DNA from: a virus
DNA: 64,000 nt
Reading direction: 5' to 3' (one strand)
Virus record (IMG/VR): IMGVR_UViG_3300025121_000886
Span: 1 to 64,000 of that record
In this document: positions 1-6,708 of the stretch, piece after piece
Position numbering within the stretch: the stretch's first letter is position 1
Layout: every line of letters begins with the position of its first letter
Made by a program: the position numbers and the translations under genes
Notes under the pieces: model-generated
The model's database searches: none
Seen by the model: only the letters and a program-made list of their open reading frames with translations
Told to the model about the DNA's origin: nothing

Positions 1-594
1 CTATCTTCCATGAACCTTAAAAAAGTTTACCAAGGACGCTATTAATAATCCCCCCAAAAATATAAAAATAAATGACATTAAACCATTATGTGGGAATATA
101 GAGATACCATCGGGGCTGGTAACTTCAACTTTTCCAGTATCTCCAGTATCTAATAGGGTCTCCCTCAATTTTATTAAGACATTGGATTCTTCTAACTGTG
201 AAACATTTTTAGGTAACTTCTCTAATTTTTTGTAAGAAGCTCTTAAATTTTTGTACCAAAATCCAACGTCTTCTTTTGGAGTGTTGTAGATAATTGAGGT
301 GTATCCTTGTGTATAGCCGGATTTTTCTATATATTTTAAGGCCGTGTTCAATTCTTGCTTAGCCAGTTCTAAGGTGTTTGCATCAGAGGAAAGTTTTAAA
401 TGACCCTCGATATTAACATCAAAAATAATACTGTTAATGATCCTAAAAACAATACAGATTATTAATGCAATTAGGGTGATATAACAATAACGGGCTTCTT
501 TTGATAGAAATGGATCATTGTGTTTTTTAACAATGTGGAATTTTTTCTGTAATTTTTTAGCTTCCTCATAAGATTTTTCGTGTTCTGGGCTCAT
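1..594 (-). CDS. two-span membrane protein, unknown function
   Basis: A 197-residue protein whose stop codon is the first three bases of the window, so it is complete. A basic N-terminal segment precedes a hydrophobic span at about residues 34-58. A mostly polar, partly helical region of some 110 residues follows, then a second hydrophobic span at about 169-190 and a short basic tail. This suggests two transmembrane helices holding a soluble loop on one side of the membrane. I recognise no family. It is the most downstream gene of a leftward accessory block (1-3127) and probably shares that transcript. A phage membrane protein of this size could act in lysis, superinfection exclusion or host takeover, but nothing in the sequence decides this. 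Confidence 0.7.
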   Translation of the reverse strand: MSPEHEKSYEEAKKLQKKFHIVKKHNDPFLSKEARYCYITLIALIICIVFRIINSIIFDVNIEGHLKLSSDANTLELAKQELNTALKYIEKSGYTQGYTSIIYNTPKEDVGFWYKNLRASYKKLEKLPKNVSQLEESNVLIKLRETLLDTGDTGKVEVTSPDGISIFPHNGLMSFIFIFLGGLLIASLVNFFKVHGR

Positions 595-641
595 TTTTAT
601 ATCCTTTTTGTTTACAATTTTTTATAAAAATATTTTTAAAT

Positions 642-1496
642 CTATTTAATTGAATTTCTTCTTTGTTCATTTTGTTTATCAAACTCGATCCATTCTTCTT
701 TCGTTTTTATCTGGACTTTTTCTAATCTTTTTATTGTCCATTCATTATAAAGGGGTGATAATTCACACCCCAACCAATTTCTTTTTAATTGAGTTGCAAC
801 AACTAAAGTAGTACCTGATCCAGAAAATGGGTCTAATACAAGATCATTTTCGTTGGAAGAGGCTAATATTATTTTTCTCAACAGCGCTTCTGGTTTTTGG
901 GTCGGATGTGGTGTTTTTTCTTCCATTCCATTACATATTGTGGGTATTTCAATAACATCTTTTGGTTTTGCACCTAAAGGGTTTGGTGTCCATATATCGT
1001 TTCTTTTCCTTTTATTATTATATTGGCTTGTTTCAGCCTGTGAATGTTTGGGATATTTTAAAGTATGATTTTTATAGGGAATTCTAATGTCATCAATATT
1101 AAAAGTAAATCTTTTATCTTTTCTTAGATGTAAAATACTTTCATGAGACCTTCCCCAATCTGAGCCTAAATTAGCTTTATTTTTATAATGCCAAATTATC
1201 CATTTACAATTTTTAAAATATTTCATTGCAGGATGTTTTAAATCAGCTAAAATTTCAGTGAAACCGCAGATATATAATGTCCCATTCGGTTTGAGTATTC
1301 TCGAAGCTTCTTTTATCTATTTAATAGACCATTGAATATAGAGTTCTATGCTTTTAAATTTATCCCAATAAGCTTTTTTTATATTATAAGGAGGATCGGC
1401 AAAAATTAAATCAATAGATTCTTTTTCAAGTTCTGATAACCATGAGATAGAATCTCCTTCATAGAGGATATTCCCCTTATTCTCATATCTTATAAT
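642..1496 (-). pseudogene. DNA methyltransferase (DPPYN / DPFSGSGTT type) interrupted by in-frame TAG
   Basis: Read leftward, one frame encodes both halves of an amino-methyltransferase. The upstream half has the catalytic motif DPPYN (bases 1383-1397) after a GDSISWLSELEKESID-like entry. The downstream half (ATG at 1226, 194 aa) has the SAM-binding motif DPFSGSGTT. Catalytic motif before SAM motif is the beta-class order. The frame is continuous from about 1496 to 642 except for one TAG at 1317-1319, between WSIK and IKEASRILKPNG, where the family normally continues without a break. No ATG, GTG or TTG precedes DPPYN in this frame; an ATT at 1494-1496 sits about 10 bases after a GGGGAG site. 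The gene is either a recent nonsense pseudogene, is read by suppression, or contains a sequence error. Other genes here end normally at TAG, so general TAG recoding is unlikely. Confidence 0.8.
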
Positions 1497-1816
1497 GGTA
1501 TAATTCTCCCCTCATTATCTTTTATACCAATCACTTTGACACAGGCATATTTAAGATTATGATTTTTTAGCCAAGTTTCTACCATCATATCTCGGACAAT
1601 TTCTGATGAATAGTCTGGATGTCTGCATAAAAATAGAAAGGCTTTAAAATAATAGCTAGATGGGATACAGAAACAGGCAGTTAAATCTCTGGCTTTTTCA
1701 TCTCTAACACGGCATATAAAATCTAATCTAGAGTCTGTGCTGCATCTTTTTTCTGGATTGCTAACATATTCTTGTTCATCAGAAAATCCAAAGCCAATGT
1801 TTATATCAGGTATCAT
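1490..1816 (-). CDS. hypothetical protein, 108 aa
   Basis: A small soluble protein with five cysteines (two near each end of a central RDEKARDLTACFCIPSS segment) and a mixed alpha/beta look. I do not recognise it. Its end overlaps by a few bases the beginning of the interrupted methyltransferase frame, and it lies 28 bases downstream of the RecA-fold ATPase gene, so the three probably share one leftward transcript. No signal peptide or membrane span is visible. Confidence 0.55.
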   Translation of the reverse strand: MIPDINIGFGFSDEQEYVSNPEKRCSTDSRLDFICRVRDEKARDLTACFCIPSSYYFKAFLFLCRHPDYSSEIVRDMMVETWLKNHNLKYACVKVIGIKDNEGRIIPL

Positions 1817-1844
1817 TTTTTCATCTTTTAATTCTCTTTGGTTG

Positions 1845-2564
1845 TTACACAGTTTTTTGAGACATTCGTCTTATGGTGAAGTCAATATCATAATTGAAGA
1901 TTTCGGTAAGGCTTAAGATAACTTCGTGGTTATCTGGTGATATTCTCTCTATTGTGGTTCTTGTCCTTATTTTATTGTTAAAGCTTTCACTCCTTGGTTT
2001 TTGGTATGTTCTTAGACTTCTTTCATCTGATTTATCCTGTGTACAGAGGATAAAGGTGACTTCTGGGTATTCTCTGATGAGTTTGTTTATTCTATATTCG
2101 GTATAATTACTCTCAAGGAATTCTATCGACTTCACTTCTTCAGTAATTTTCTGGGTTTCTAGAATATCATAGCTATCAATAAATATAACAGCATCGGGAT
2201 TTTCTTTTAAGAATTTTTCTACCTCAGATAAAGTGCCTGTGGGTTCATGAATAACCCCAGAAAATTTTATATTATTAGGATCCATATACGCTTTTATTTT
2301 TTCTCGTTCGGGTATTGTTAAATCATTTGTTTTTATCCTAAAATAATCAATTCCCGTTAAATTAGATATGAGCATTTTCATTATATCTTCAGCATACATT
2401 TCAACGGGCATAAACATACATTTTCTTGTATTGTTTTGCATGATGTCTAAAAATAGATTTAGCATAAAGGTTGATCTACCACTTCCATGTTTTCCGTGTA
2501 CGAGGTGTATACCTGGTTTATCTAATTTCTCAAAAGTGTCTTTAAAAATTTGAAGTTTAAACAT
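1845..2564 (-). CDS. DnaB/RecA-fold ATPase domain protein with Arg in Walker A
   Basis: A 239-aa protein that looks like a stand-alone RecA-type ATPase core of the kind found at the C-terminus of replicative DnaB helicases. Residues 24-32 form a P-loop GKHGSGRST in which the invariant lysine is Arg30. Next come a DnaB-like MPVEMYAEDIMKML segment (about 51-64) with the helicase-type Glu, and a Walker B strand AVIFIDS with Asp129. The DnaB N-terminal domain is absent. The K-to-R change normally cripples ATP hydrolysis, so this may be a regulatory or structural paralogue rather than a helicase. It sits in the leftward accessory block next to the methyltransferase. The fold assignment is fairly secure; the function is inferred. 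Confidence 0.65.
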   Translation of the reverse strand: MFKLQIFKDTFEKLDKPGIHLVHGKHGSGRSTFMLNLFLDIMQNNTRKCMFMPVEMYAEDIMKMLISNLTGIDYFRIKTNDLTIPEREKIKAYMDPNNIKFSGVIHEPTGTLSEVEKFLKENPDAVIFIDSYDILETQKITEEVKSIEFLESNYTEYRINKLIREYPEVTFILCTQDKSDERSLRTYQKPRSESFNNKIRTRTTIERISPDNHEVILSLTEIFNYDIDFTIRRMSQKTV

Positions 2565-2589
2565 TATAAGTTTTCCTTTTGATAGGTCA

Positions 2590-2778
2590 TTAATTGTTAA
2601 TAATTTCTACAAAATTTACAGACTCTAAATAGTTTCCGGTAGATGTTCCAAACCATCTTATGGTCACAGAACCTTTTATGGTAGAGAGTTTATAAAAAGT
2701 TAACGGAGTTTGGTCAACACTATAAACATTTCTATAGAGTGCAACAAGGAATTTCTTCGACTTTTTTAGGTTTATCAT
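2590..2778 (-). CDS. small hypothetical protein, 62 aa
   Basis: A short basic-to-neutral protein starting [15 protein letters not shown]. The frame can be extended upstream to 2820, but that would lie wholly inside the next gene. I chose the ATG at 2776-2778, which has a weak GAG-type ribosome site and overlaps the end of the upstream gene by 47 bases. The residues after the basic start look beta-rich ([15 protein letters not shown]). Family unknown. It may be a translationally coupled small partner of the preceding gene. Confidence 0.4.
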   Translation of the reverse strand: MINLKKSKKFLVALYRNVYSVDQTPLTFYKLSTIKGSVTIRWFGTSTGNYLESVNFVEIINN

Positions 2779-3043
2779 TATTATAATTCTCAATTGTAAC
2801 CCCAAAACCCGATGTTTCATCCCAGATTATAATAAGGTTGAGGCCAAATTTATCTGATCTGAGAATTATTTCAGCACCCGTGATAATATCTAGAGTCGTT
2901 ATAAAATCTATCAGTTTATCCCAGAATTCTTCTTTGTCAAAGGTCTCTTTCATAAATACATTTAATTCTTTTTTGTGTTCAAATAATTTAGCTTTTAGAA
3001 TTTCTTTGTTTTTTCCCATTACATTTAATGCTATTTTCTTCAT
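2732..3043 (-). CDS. hypothetical protein, about 103 aa
   Basis: The open frame runs upstream to an ATG at 3127 (131 aa). The ATG at 3041-3043 has a good AAGGA site at proper spacing, whereas the 3127 ATG is directly abutted by AGGAA with no spacer, so I prefer the shorter product ([16 protein letters not shown]...). It is a mixed helix/strand protein with a C-terminal beta-like segment ([17 protein letters not shown]). It is the first gene of the leftward block, divergent from the Thg1-type gene. The 58 bases between 3127 and 3185 must hold any divergent promoters. Function unknown. Confidence 0.55.
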   Translation of the reverse strand: MKKIALNVMGKNKEILKAKLFEHKKELNVFMKETFDKEEFWDKLIDFITTLDIITGAEIILRSDKFGLNLIIIWDETSGFGVTIENYNNDKPKKVEEIPCCTL

Positions 3044-3184
3044 AAAATCTTTTCCTTGTCCGGTTATAATTTTTAATAATATTTGAGACGTTAAAATGCT
3101 TTTGTTATTTTTACAGACTTTTTCCATTTCCTGTAAAATAAGATAAATGACAAAGTTTAATAAAAATATTTATGGAGAAATGAT

Positions 3185-4036
3185 ATGAAAATTAGAAAAG
3201 ACGATGAGTTAGGTATTCGCATGAAGTCTTATGAGCACATGACAATCCCAGAGAGGTTTATACCGTTTTTACCGATCATCATAAGAGTTGATGGTAGAAG
3301 TTTTTCTGGATTTACAAGAGGTCTCAAAGAACCTTTTGACGAAAATTTTTCGGATTGTATGATTGAGACGACAAAAGCATTGGTAGAAGAAGCTAATGCT
3401 CTGATGGGTTATACACAATCCGATGAGATATCGCTCTTACTCTATGAGGATAATATAAAATCTCAATTGTATTTTGGAGGTAGAGTTTTTAAAACAATAT
3501 CAAGTTTGGCTTCGACAGCAACCTATGTCTTTAACAACTCTCTATTACCAAAATATCTTCCGGAAAAAGTTGGGAAGTGGGCTCGTTTTGATTGTCGTGC
3601 TTTTAATGTCCCTACCAAGGATGAGGCTGTTAATGAATTCTTGTGGAGAGAATTAGATGCCACAAGAAATAGTATAGAGGGTGCAGCAAGGTCTGTTTAT
3701 TCTCATAAAGACTGTTTCTTAAAAAATTGCAGTATGCTTCAAGAGATGCTTTTTCAGAAGGGGGTAAATTGGAATGATTATCCAGACCGATTTAAGAGAG
3801 GAACTTATATTCAAAAAAGATTGGTTGAAAAGCCATTTACAGAGGAAGAGATTGAATATTTTCCTGAAAAGCATAATGCCCGTAAGAATCCTGATTTGGT
3901 TATAAAAAGGCATGTAATATCTGTGATTCAAATGCCTCCTATTCTTAAGGTTGTGAATAGAGTTGGTGTGTTTTTCAATGGAGAAGAACCTGTTGTTTTA
4001 GAAGAAAAAACAGAAAATAATCGGGGTGTTTTATGA
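3185..4036 (+). CDS. Thg1-family 3'-5' RNA polymerase (tRNA-His guanylyltransferase-like)
   Basis: A 283-aa protein clearly of the Thg1/TLP family, enzymes that add nucleotides to RNA 5' ends in the reverse (3'-5') direction. The diagnostic metal-binding blocks are present: IIRVDGRSFSGFTRGL with Asp36, and GYTQSDEISL with Asp80 and Glu81. The FGGRVFKTISSLAS segment and a bacterial-type WRELDATRNSI ... FKRG region follow. Bacterial Thg1-like proteins mostly repair 5'-truncated tRNAs rather than adding G-1 to tRNA-His; whether this one does is inference. The ATG at 3185 follows GGAGAA (an earlier ATG at 3172 hits a stop at once). The stop overlaps the next gene's ATG (ATGA), so the three genes 3185-4861 look like one operon. 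No tRNA-His gene is visible in the window. Confidence 0.9.
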   Translation: MKIRKDDELGIRMKSYEHMTIPERFIPFLPIIIRVDGRSFSGFTRGLKEPFDENFSDCMIETTKALVEEANALMGYTQSDEISLLLYEDNIKSQLYFGGRVFKTISSLASTATYVFNNSLLPKYLPEKVGKWARFDCRAFNVPTKDEAVNEFLWRELDATRNSIEGAARSVYSHKDCFLKNCSMLQEMLFQKGVNWNDYPDRFKRGTYIQKRLVEKPFTEEEIEYFPEKHNARKNPDLVIKRHVISVIQMPPILKVVNRVGVFFNGEEPVVLEEKTENNRGVL

Positions 4037-4431
4037 GTTTAATTACAAGCATGATGATCTTGATAAAGATAAATCCGGGGGATGAGCCTGAGAATCTTGA
4101 TGAATTTATTAGATATGTTAATGATTATGTGAGGAAGCATAATAATAATCAATGTTTTACACGAGTTTCTAAAGAAAATTTAGGGATGTTTGATTCTTGG
4201 ACACTTCTTTGTGGAGATTTTAATCATTTTTCTCCATCTATCAACAAATTTGCATGGTTTCTTTTTAATGAAACCCCCGCAATTTGTAGAATTAAGTCTA
4301 AAGTGATGCTAATCGTTTCTAATGAACATTGGGAACACATGAAGACCTTCTATAGGGTGGATTACATGAAATATGAAAATATTGTTGGTTGTTCTGATGG
4401 AATGAGAATACTAGAAGATCCTGGAAAGTAA
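4033..4431 (+). CDS. unknown protein, first of a tandem paralogous pair
   Basis: A 132-aa protein whose ATG overlaps the Thg1-type gene's stop, implying translational coupling. It shares a scattered but clear pattern with the next gene: a hydrophobic ILIKINPG-like first strand, a helix ending in H-N-N/H-N-K before a Cys, a GDFNHFSPSINKFAWFLFNET block (GNFEDLKPSIDEIVWFIFNKT in the neighbour), and a second hydrophobic strand. The pattern suggests a small alpha/beta domain duplicated in place. I know no family for it. Position suggests a role connected with the 3'-5' polymerase, for example an RNA or tRNA handling partner, but that is only inference. Confidence 0.7.
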   Translation: MSLITSMMILIKINPGDEPENLDEFIRYVNDYVRKHNNNQCFTRVSKENLGMFDSWTLLCGDFNHFSPSINKFAWFLFNETPAICRIKSKVMLIVSNEHWEHMKTFYRVDYMKYENIVGCSDGMRILEDPGK

Positions 4432-4435
4432 TTAT

Positions 4436-4861
4436 ATGAAAAATACAGATATTCTAATTTTGATGAAGGGTAAGATCGATGATTTAGAAAATTATTATAA
4501 ATTTTTGTCAGACACAAATGATTATTTATATGAACATAATAAAGAATGTTTATATAAGACTTCTAAATATACTATGCATTTACAGCAAGATGTATGGTCT
4601 GGCAATTTTGAGGATTTAAAACCTTCTATTGATGAAATTGTTTGGTTCATCTTTAATAAAACAACCGATTTTAAAATGAAAAAAATGTATATGACGATAA
4701 TGATTAATACAGAATACTTATCGATCCCTTTATTTTATAGGAGCATTCCTTATAGCGATTGTGAAAATGCTTTATTTTGTAAAGGAGCTCAACGTTTATT
4801 GGTTAAATATCCTTTTGGGTTTACCAATCCAGATGATTATTCGGTGAAAATGGGTTTGTGA
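4436..4861 (+). CDS. unknown protein, second of the tandem paralogous pair
   Basis: A 141-aa protein starting four bases after the stop of its paralogue. The shared features are a first strand ILILMKGK, the helix segment FLSDTNDYLYEHNKEC, and the core GNFEDLKPSIDEIVWFIF. Sequence identity is low, so the duplication is old. The C-terminal part has its own aromatic-rich segment (FYRSIPYSDCENALF). No catalytic motif is obvious and there is no signal peptide. It ends the Thg1 operon; 280 bases without a convincing gene follow. Confidence 0.65.
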   Translation: MKNTDILILMKGKIDDLENYYKFLSDTNDYLYEHNKECLYKTSKYTMHLQQDVWSGNFEDLKPSIDEIVWFIFNKTTDFKMKKMYMTIMINTEYLSIPLFYRSIPYSDCENALFCKGAQRLLVKYPFGFTNPDDYSVKMGL

Positions 4862-5016
4862 ATATATCTTATAATCAAAGAAGGATTTAAGATACAACTT
4901 TCACATTTTATTGAAAACAAACAAAAAGACTTAAAGTGGTAGATATGTCGCACAGGTCAATATCTTACTATTATAACTAATGATTTTATTTTAAAAGATA
5001 CTTGAATTTTTAGAGA

Positions 5017-5031
5017 TGTGATTAATTTATA
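5017..5031 (+). promoter_or_regulatory. 15-base repeated element, copy 1 (TGTGATTAATTTATA)
   Basis: An exact 15-base sequence lying 125 bases before the ATG of the gene at 5142, in the gene-free stretch 4862-5141. An identical copy lies 124 bases before the ATG of the sheath gene. Equal placement before two late-type genes suggests a transcription start or another 5'-leader signal. I see no standard sigma70 boxes around it. The rest of 4862-5141 shows nothing I can interpret. Confidence 0.35.
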
Positions 5032-5141
5032 AGAAAAAGTGTGAGAAATTAGAACAAGATTTTATTTAATGCGTATTTTCCGTTTATAGGCTGTTCTAAG
5101 ATATTTTATAATAATTCAAACGGGAAATAAGGAATACTATA

Positions 5142-5552
5142 ATGGTTACTGTAAATTCTATGAAGACTTTTGTAAATGTTAATGGTGAAAATTGTAAGCT
5201 TGTAATAGGAAACAAGTTTATAGGGTTATCTTTAAAAAAATCTTTGATTAACACACCACCTAATTTTTCCAATAAGTTGCTTCTTATGACCTCAGAACTC
5301 TTTAAGGAAGATATTTCTGTGGTTGTAAACGACAAAAAAATAGCGATTGTTTATAGTCGTAATTGTAATTCATACATTGATAATATTGGTGTTAGTGGGG
5401 TCAACATTATAGAGAGTCGATTAAAAGATATAATGAAGCAAATCATTAATCTTCTAGGATCTCACAAGGATATTGACCATGACAACTATTTCTTCACAGG
5501 ATCATGTTTACCACGATATTCCAAAATCATCGATCGAAGCAGTCTCAATTAG
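5142..5552 (+). CDS. hypothetical virion-region protein, 136 aa
   Basis: A beta-rich N-terminal half (VNVNGENCKLVIGNKFIGLSL) followed by a helix (IESRLKDIMKQIINLLG). It has an AAGGA site at 5129-5133, well spaced from the ATG. Its last 25 codons overlap the next gene in another frame. It is the first gene of the tail module after the Thg1 operon. In myoviruses this position often holds small tail-completion or terminator proteins, but I see no motif that supports a name. Confidence 0.55.
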   Translation: MVTVNSMKTFVNVNGENCKLVIGNKFIGLSLKKSLINTPPNFSNKLLLMTSELFKEDISVVVNDKKIAIVYSRNCNSYIDNIGVSGVNIIESRLKDIMKQIINLLGSHKDIDHDNYFFTGSCLPRYSKIIDRSSLN

Positions 5553-6501
5553 AAATATAGCTAAAGGGAAAGATATCACAAAAGCCGCAGTTCAAGCCTA
5601 CATCGCCTCGTTTTTGAATACCAAAGGGTCAAGAAGAAACATCTTAAATTTTATAGCACCATTCACTGGACAGTACATAACCGACAAAAGTTACGAGCAG
5701 ACAAATGACGCTACAAAACGACATATTCAACTCGCTCGTTATTTTGGTGAGTTGAAAGAAAGACTTCCTGCTATAATAATCGTTGATTCTGGGGCCACCC
5801 CCCAGAGTTCTTTGGGTGGAAACCATAAAAGATATAGAGATGGTACAAATATTTATATTCAGATAAATAATGTAATGACTGTCCCTTTAGATATAGCTAT
5901 TGCTATATTGGGGGATGAGGCTGGTTGTAATAATATGTTAAGCGCTCTATCCTTGATATTTGGAGAATTAAGAACTCTTGTGGGTGGAAATGTCTTGAGA
6001 TCACCTAAACCAGGTGAAAATTGGGAGGTGAGACTTCCTTTAACATTTTCTACTTCAGCAGTAAGTTCCCAAAATGTCACCGATGACCAAAAAGATGTTA
6101 TATGGAATGCTACTTTATCCATAGAAGCTGAGTATGAGGGTGTAGAAATATTGAAGTATACCATGGATCAAATGAATTTTGTACCCTATTCGAGATCTCA
6201 AGAATTCGGTTATACTCGGGATGATGCTCCAGATCAAGCAGATTTAGGGGGAGATTTTTATGATGGATTTTTAACAGGACCAAATACAATGAAGTTAAAT
6301 TCTCCCACATACATAACATTTAGGGAGGGGCAATATCCATCGGCAGACATGCAGCTAAGGATATCAGATTACCGTATAGCTCTTTTTGATCCAGACACCT
6401 TTCTTGTCACACCCAGAAGGCCAGGAGCATTCACAGTCTACTTAGAATATAAACCTACTTTAGAAGTTTTGACTTCTTTAGATATTACAGTAATTCTATA
6501 A
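5479..6501 (+). CDS. putative tail structural protein upstream of sheath, 340 aa
   Basis: I place the start at the ATG at 5479, eight bases after an AAGGA site; a TTG two codons upstream is less likely. The protein has an N-terminal helical part (ITKAAVQAYIASFLNTKG), a central region with an all-beta look (WEVRLPLTFSTSAV, WNATLSIEAEYEG) and a C-terminal beta segment. That composition, and its place just before the sheath gene, fit a tail-terminator, tail-completion or baseplate component. I could not match it to a named family. It overlaps the preceding gene by 74 bases and is separated from the sheath by a 207-base leader. Confidence 0.6.
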   Translation: MTTISSQDHVYHDIPKSSIEAVSIRNIAKGKDITKAAVQAYIASFLNTKGSRRNILNFIAPFTGQYITDKSYEQTNDATKRHIQLARYFGELKERLPAIIIVDSGATPQSSLGGNHKRYRDGTNIYIQINNVMTVPLDIAIAILGDEAGCNNMLSALSLIFGELRTLVGGNVLRSPKPGENWEVRLPLTFSTSAVSSQNVTDDQKDVIWNATLSIEAEYEGVEILKYTMDQMNFVPYSRSQEFGYTRDDAPDQADLGGDFYDGFLTGPNTMKLNSPTYITFREGQYPSADMQLRISDYRIALFDPDTFLVTPRRPGAFTVYLEYKPTLEVLTSLDITVIL

Positions 6502-6584
6502 AACCGCCATGAATCAGAAATAACAAGTCATTTTATCTTCCTAAATCTTAATAAAATCAAATACCTACTAAGACATTAAGCTTG

Positions 6585-6599
6585 TGTGATTAATTTATA
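6585..6599 (+). promoter_or_regulatory. 15-base repeated element, copy 2 (TGTGATTAATTTATA)
   Basis: Second exact copy of the element also found at 5017-5031. It lies in the 6502-6708 gap, 124 bases before the sheath ATG. Flanking bases differ between the two copies, so the 15-mer itself is the conserved unit. Candidate promoter or leader signal for strong late expression of the sheath. Confidence 0.35.
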
Positions 6600-6708
6600 G
6601 ATTGCCCAGACCGATATTGCTAAAAATTTAACATACGTGGTTTTATCCTATTATAATTTTATACAGAAACCATGCTCGTTCCACAAAATAGAAGAATTAG
6701 GAGGCAAA

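Noticed and set aside
642-1496. Possible general recoding of TAG as an amino acid
   Set aside because: Many intact genes end at TAG (for example tail tube, terminase, major capsid, 40053), so the TAG in the methyltransferase is a local event.
2732-2820. Programmed frameshift between the two small minus-strand genes
   Set aside because: The second frame is +1 relative to the first and no suitable slip site with phase was found; coupled separate genes are simpler.
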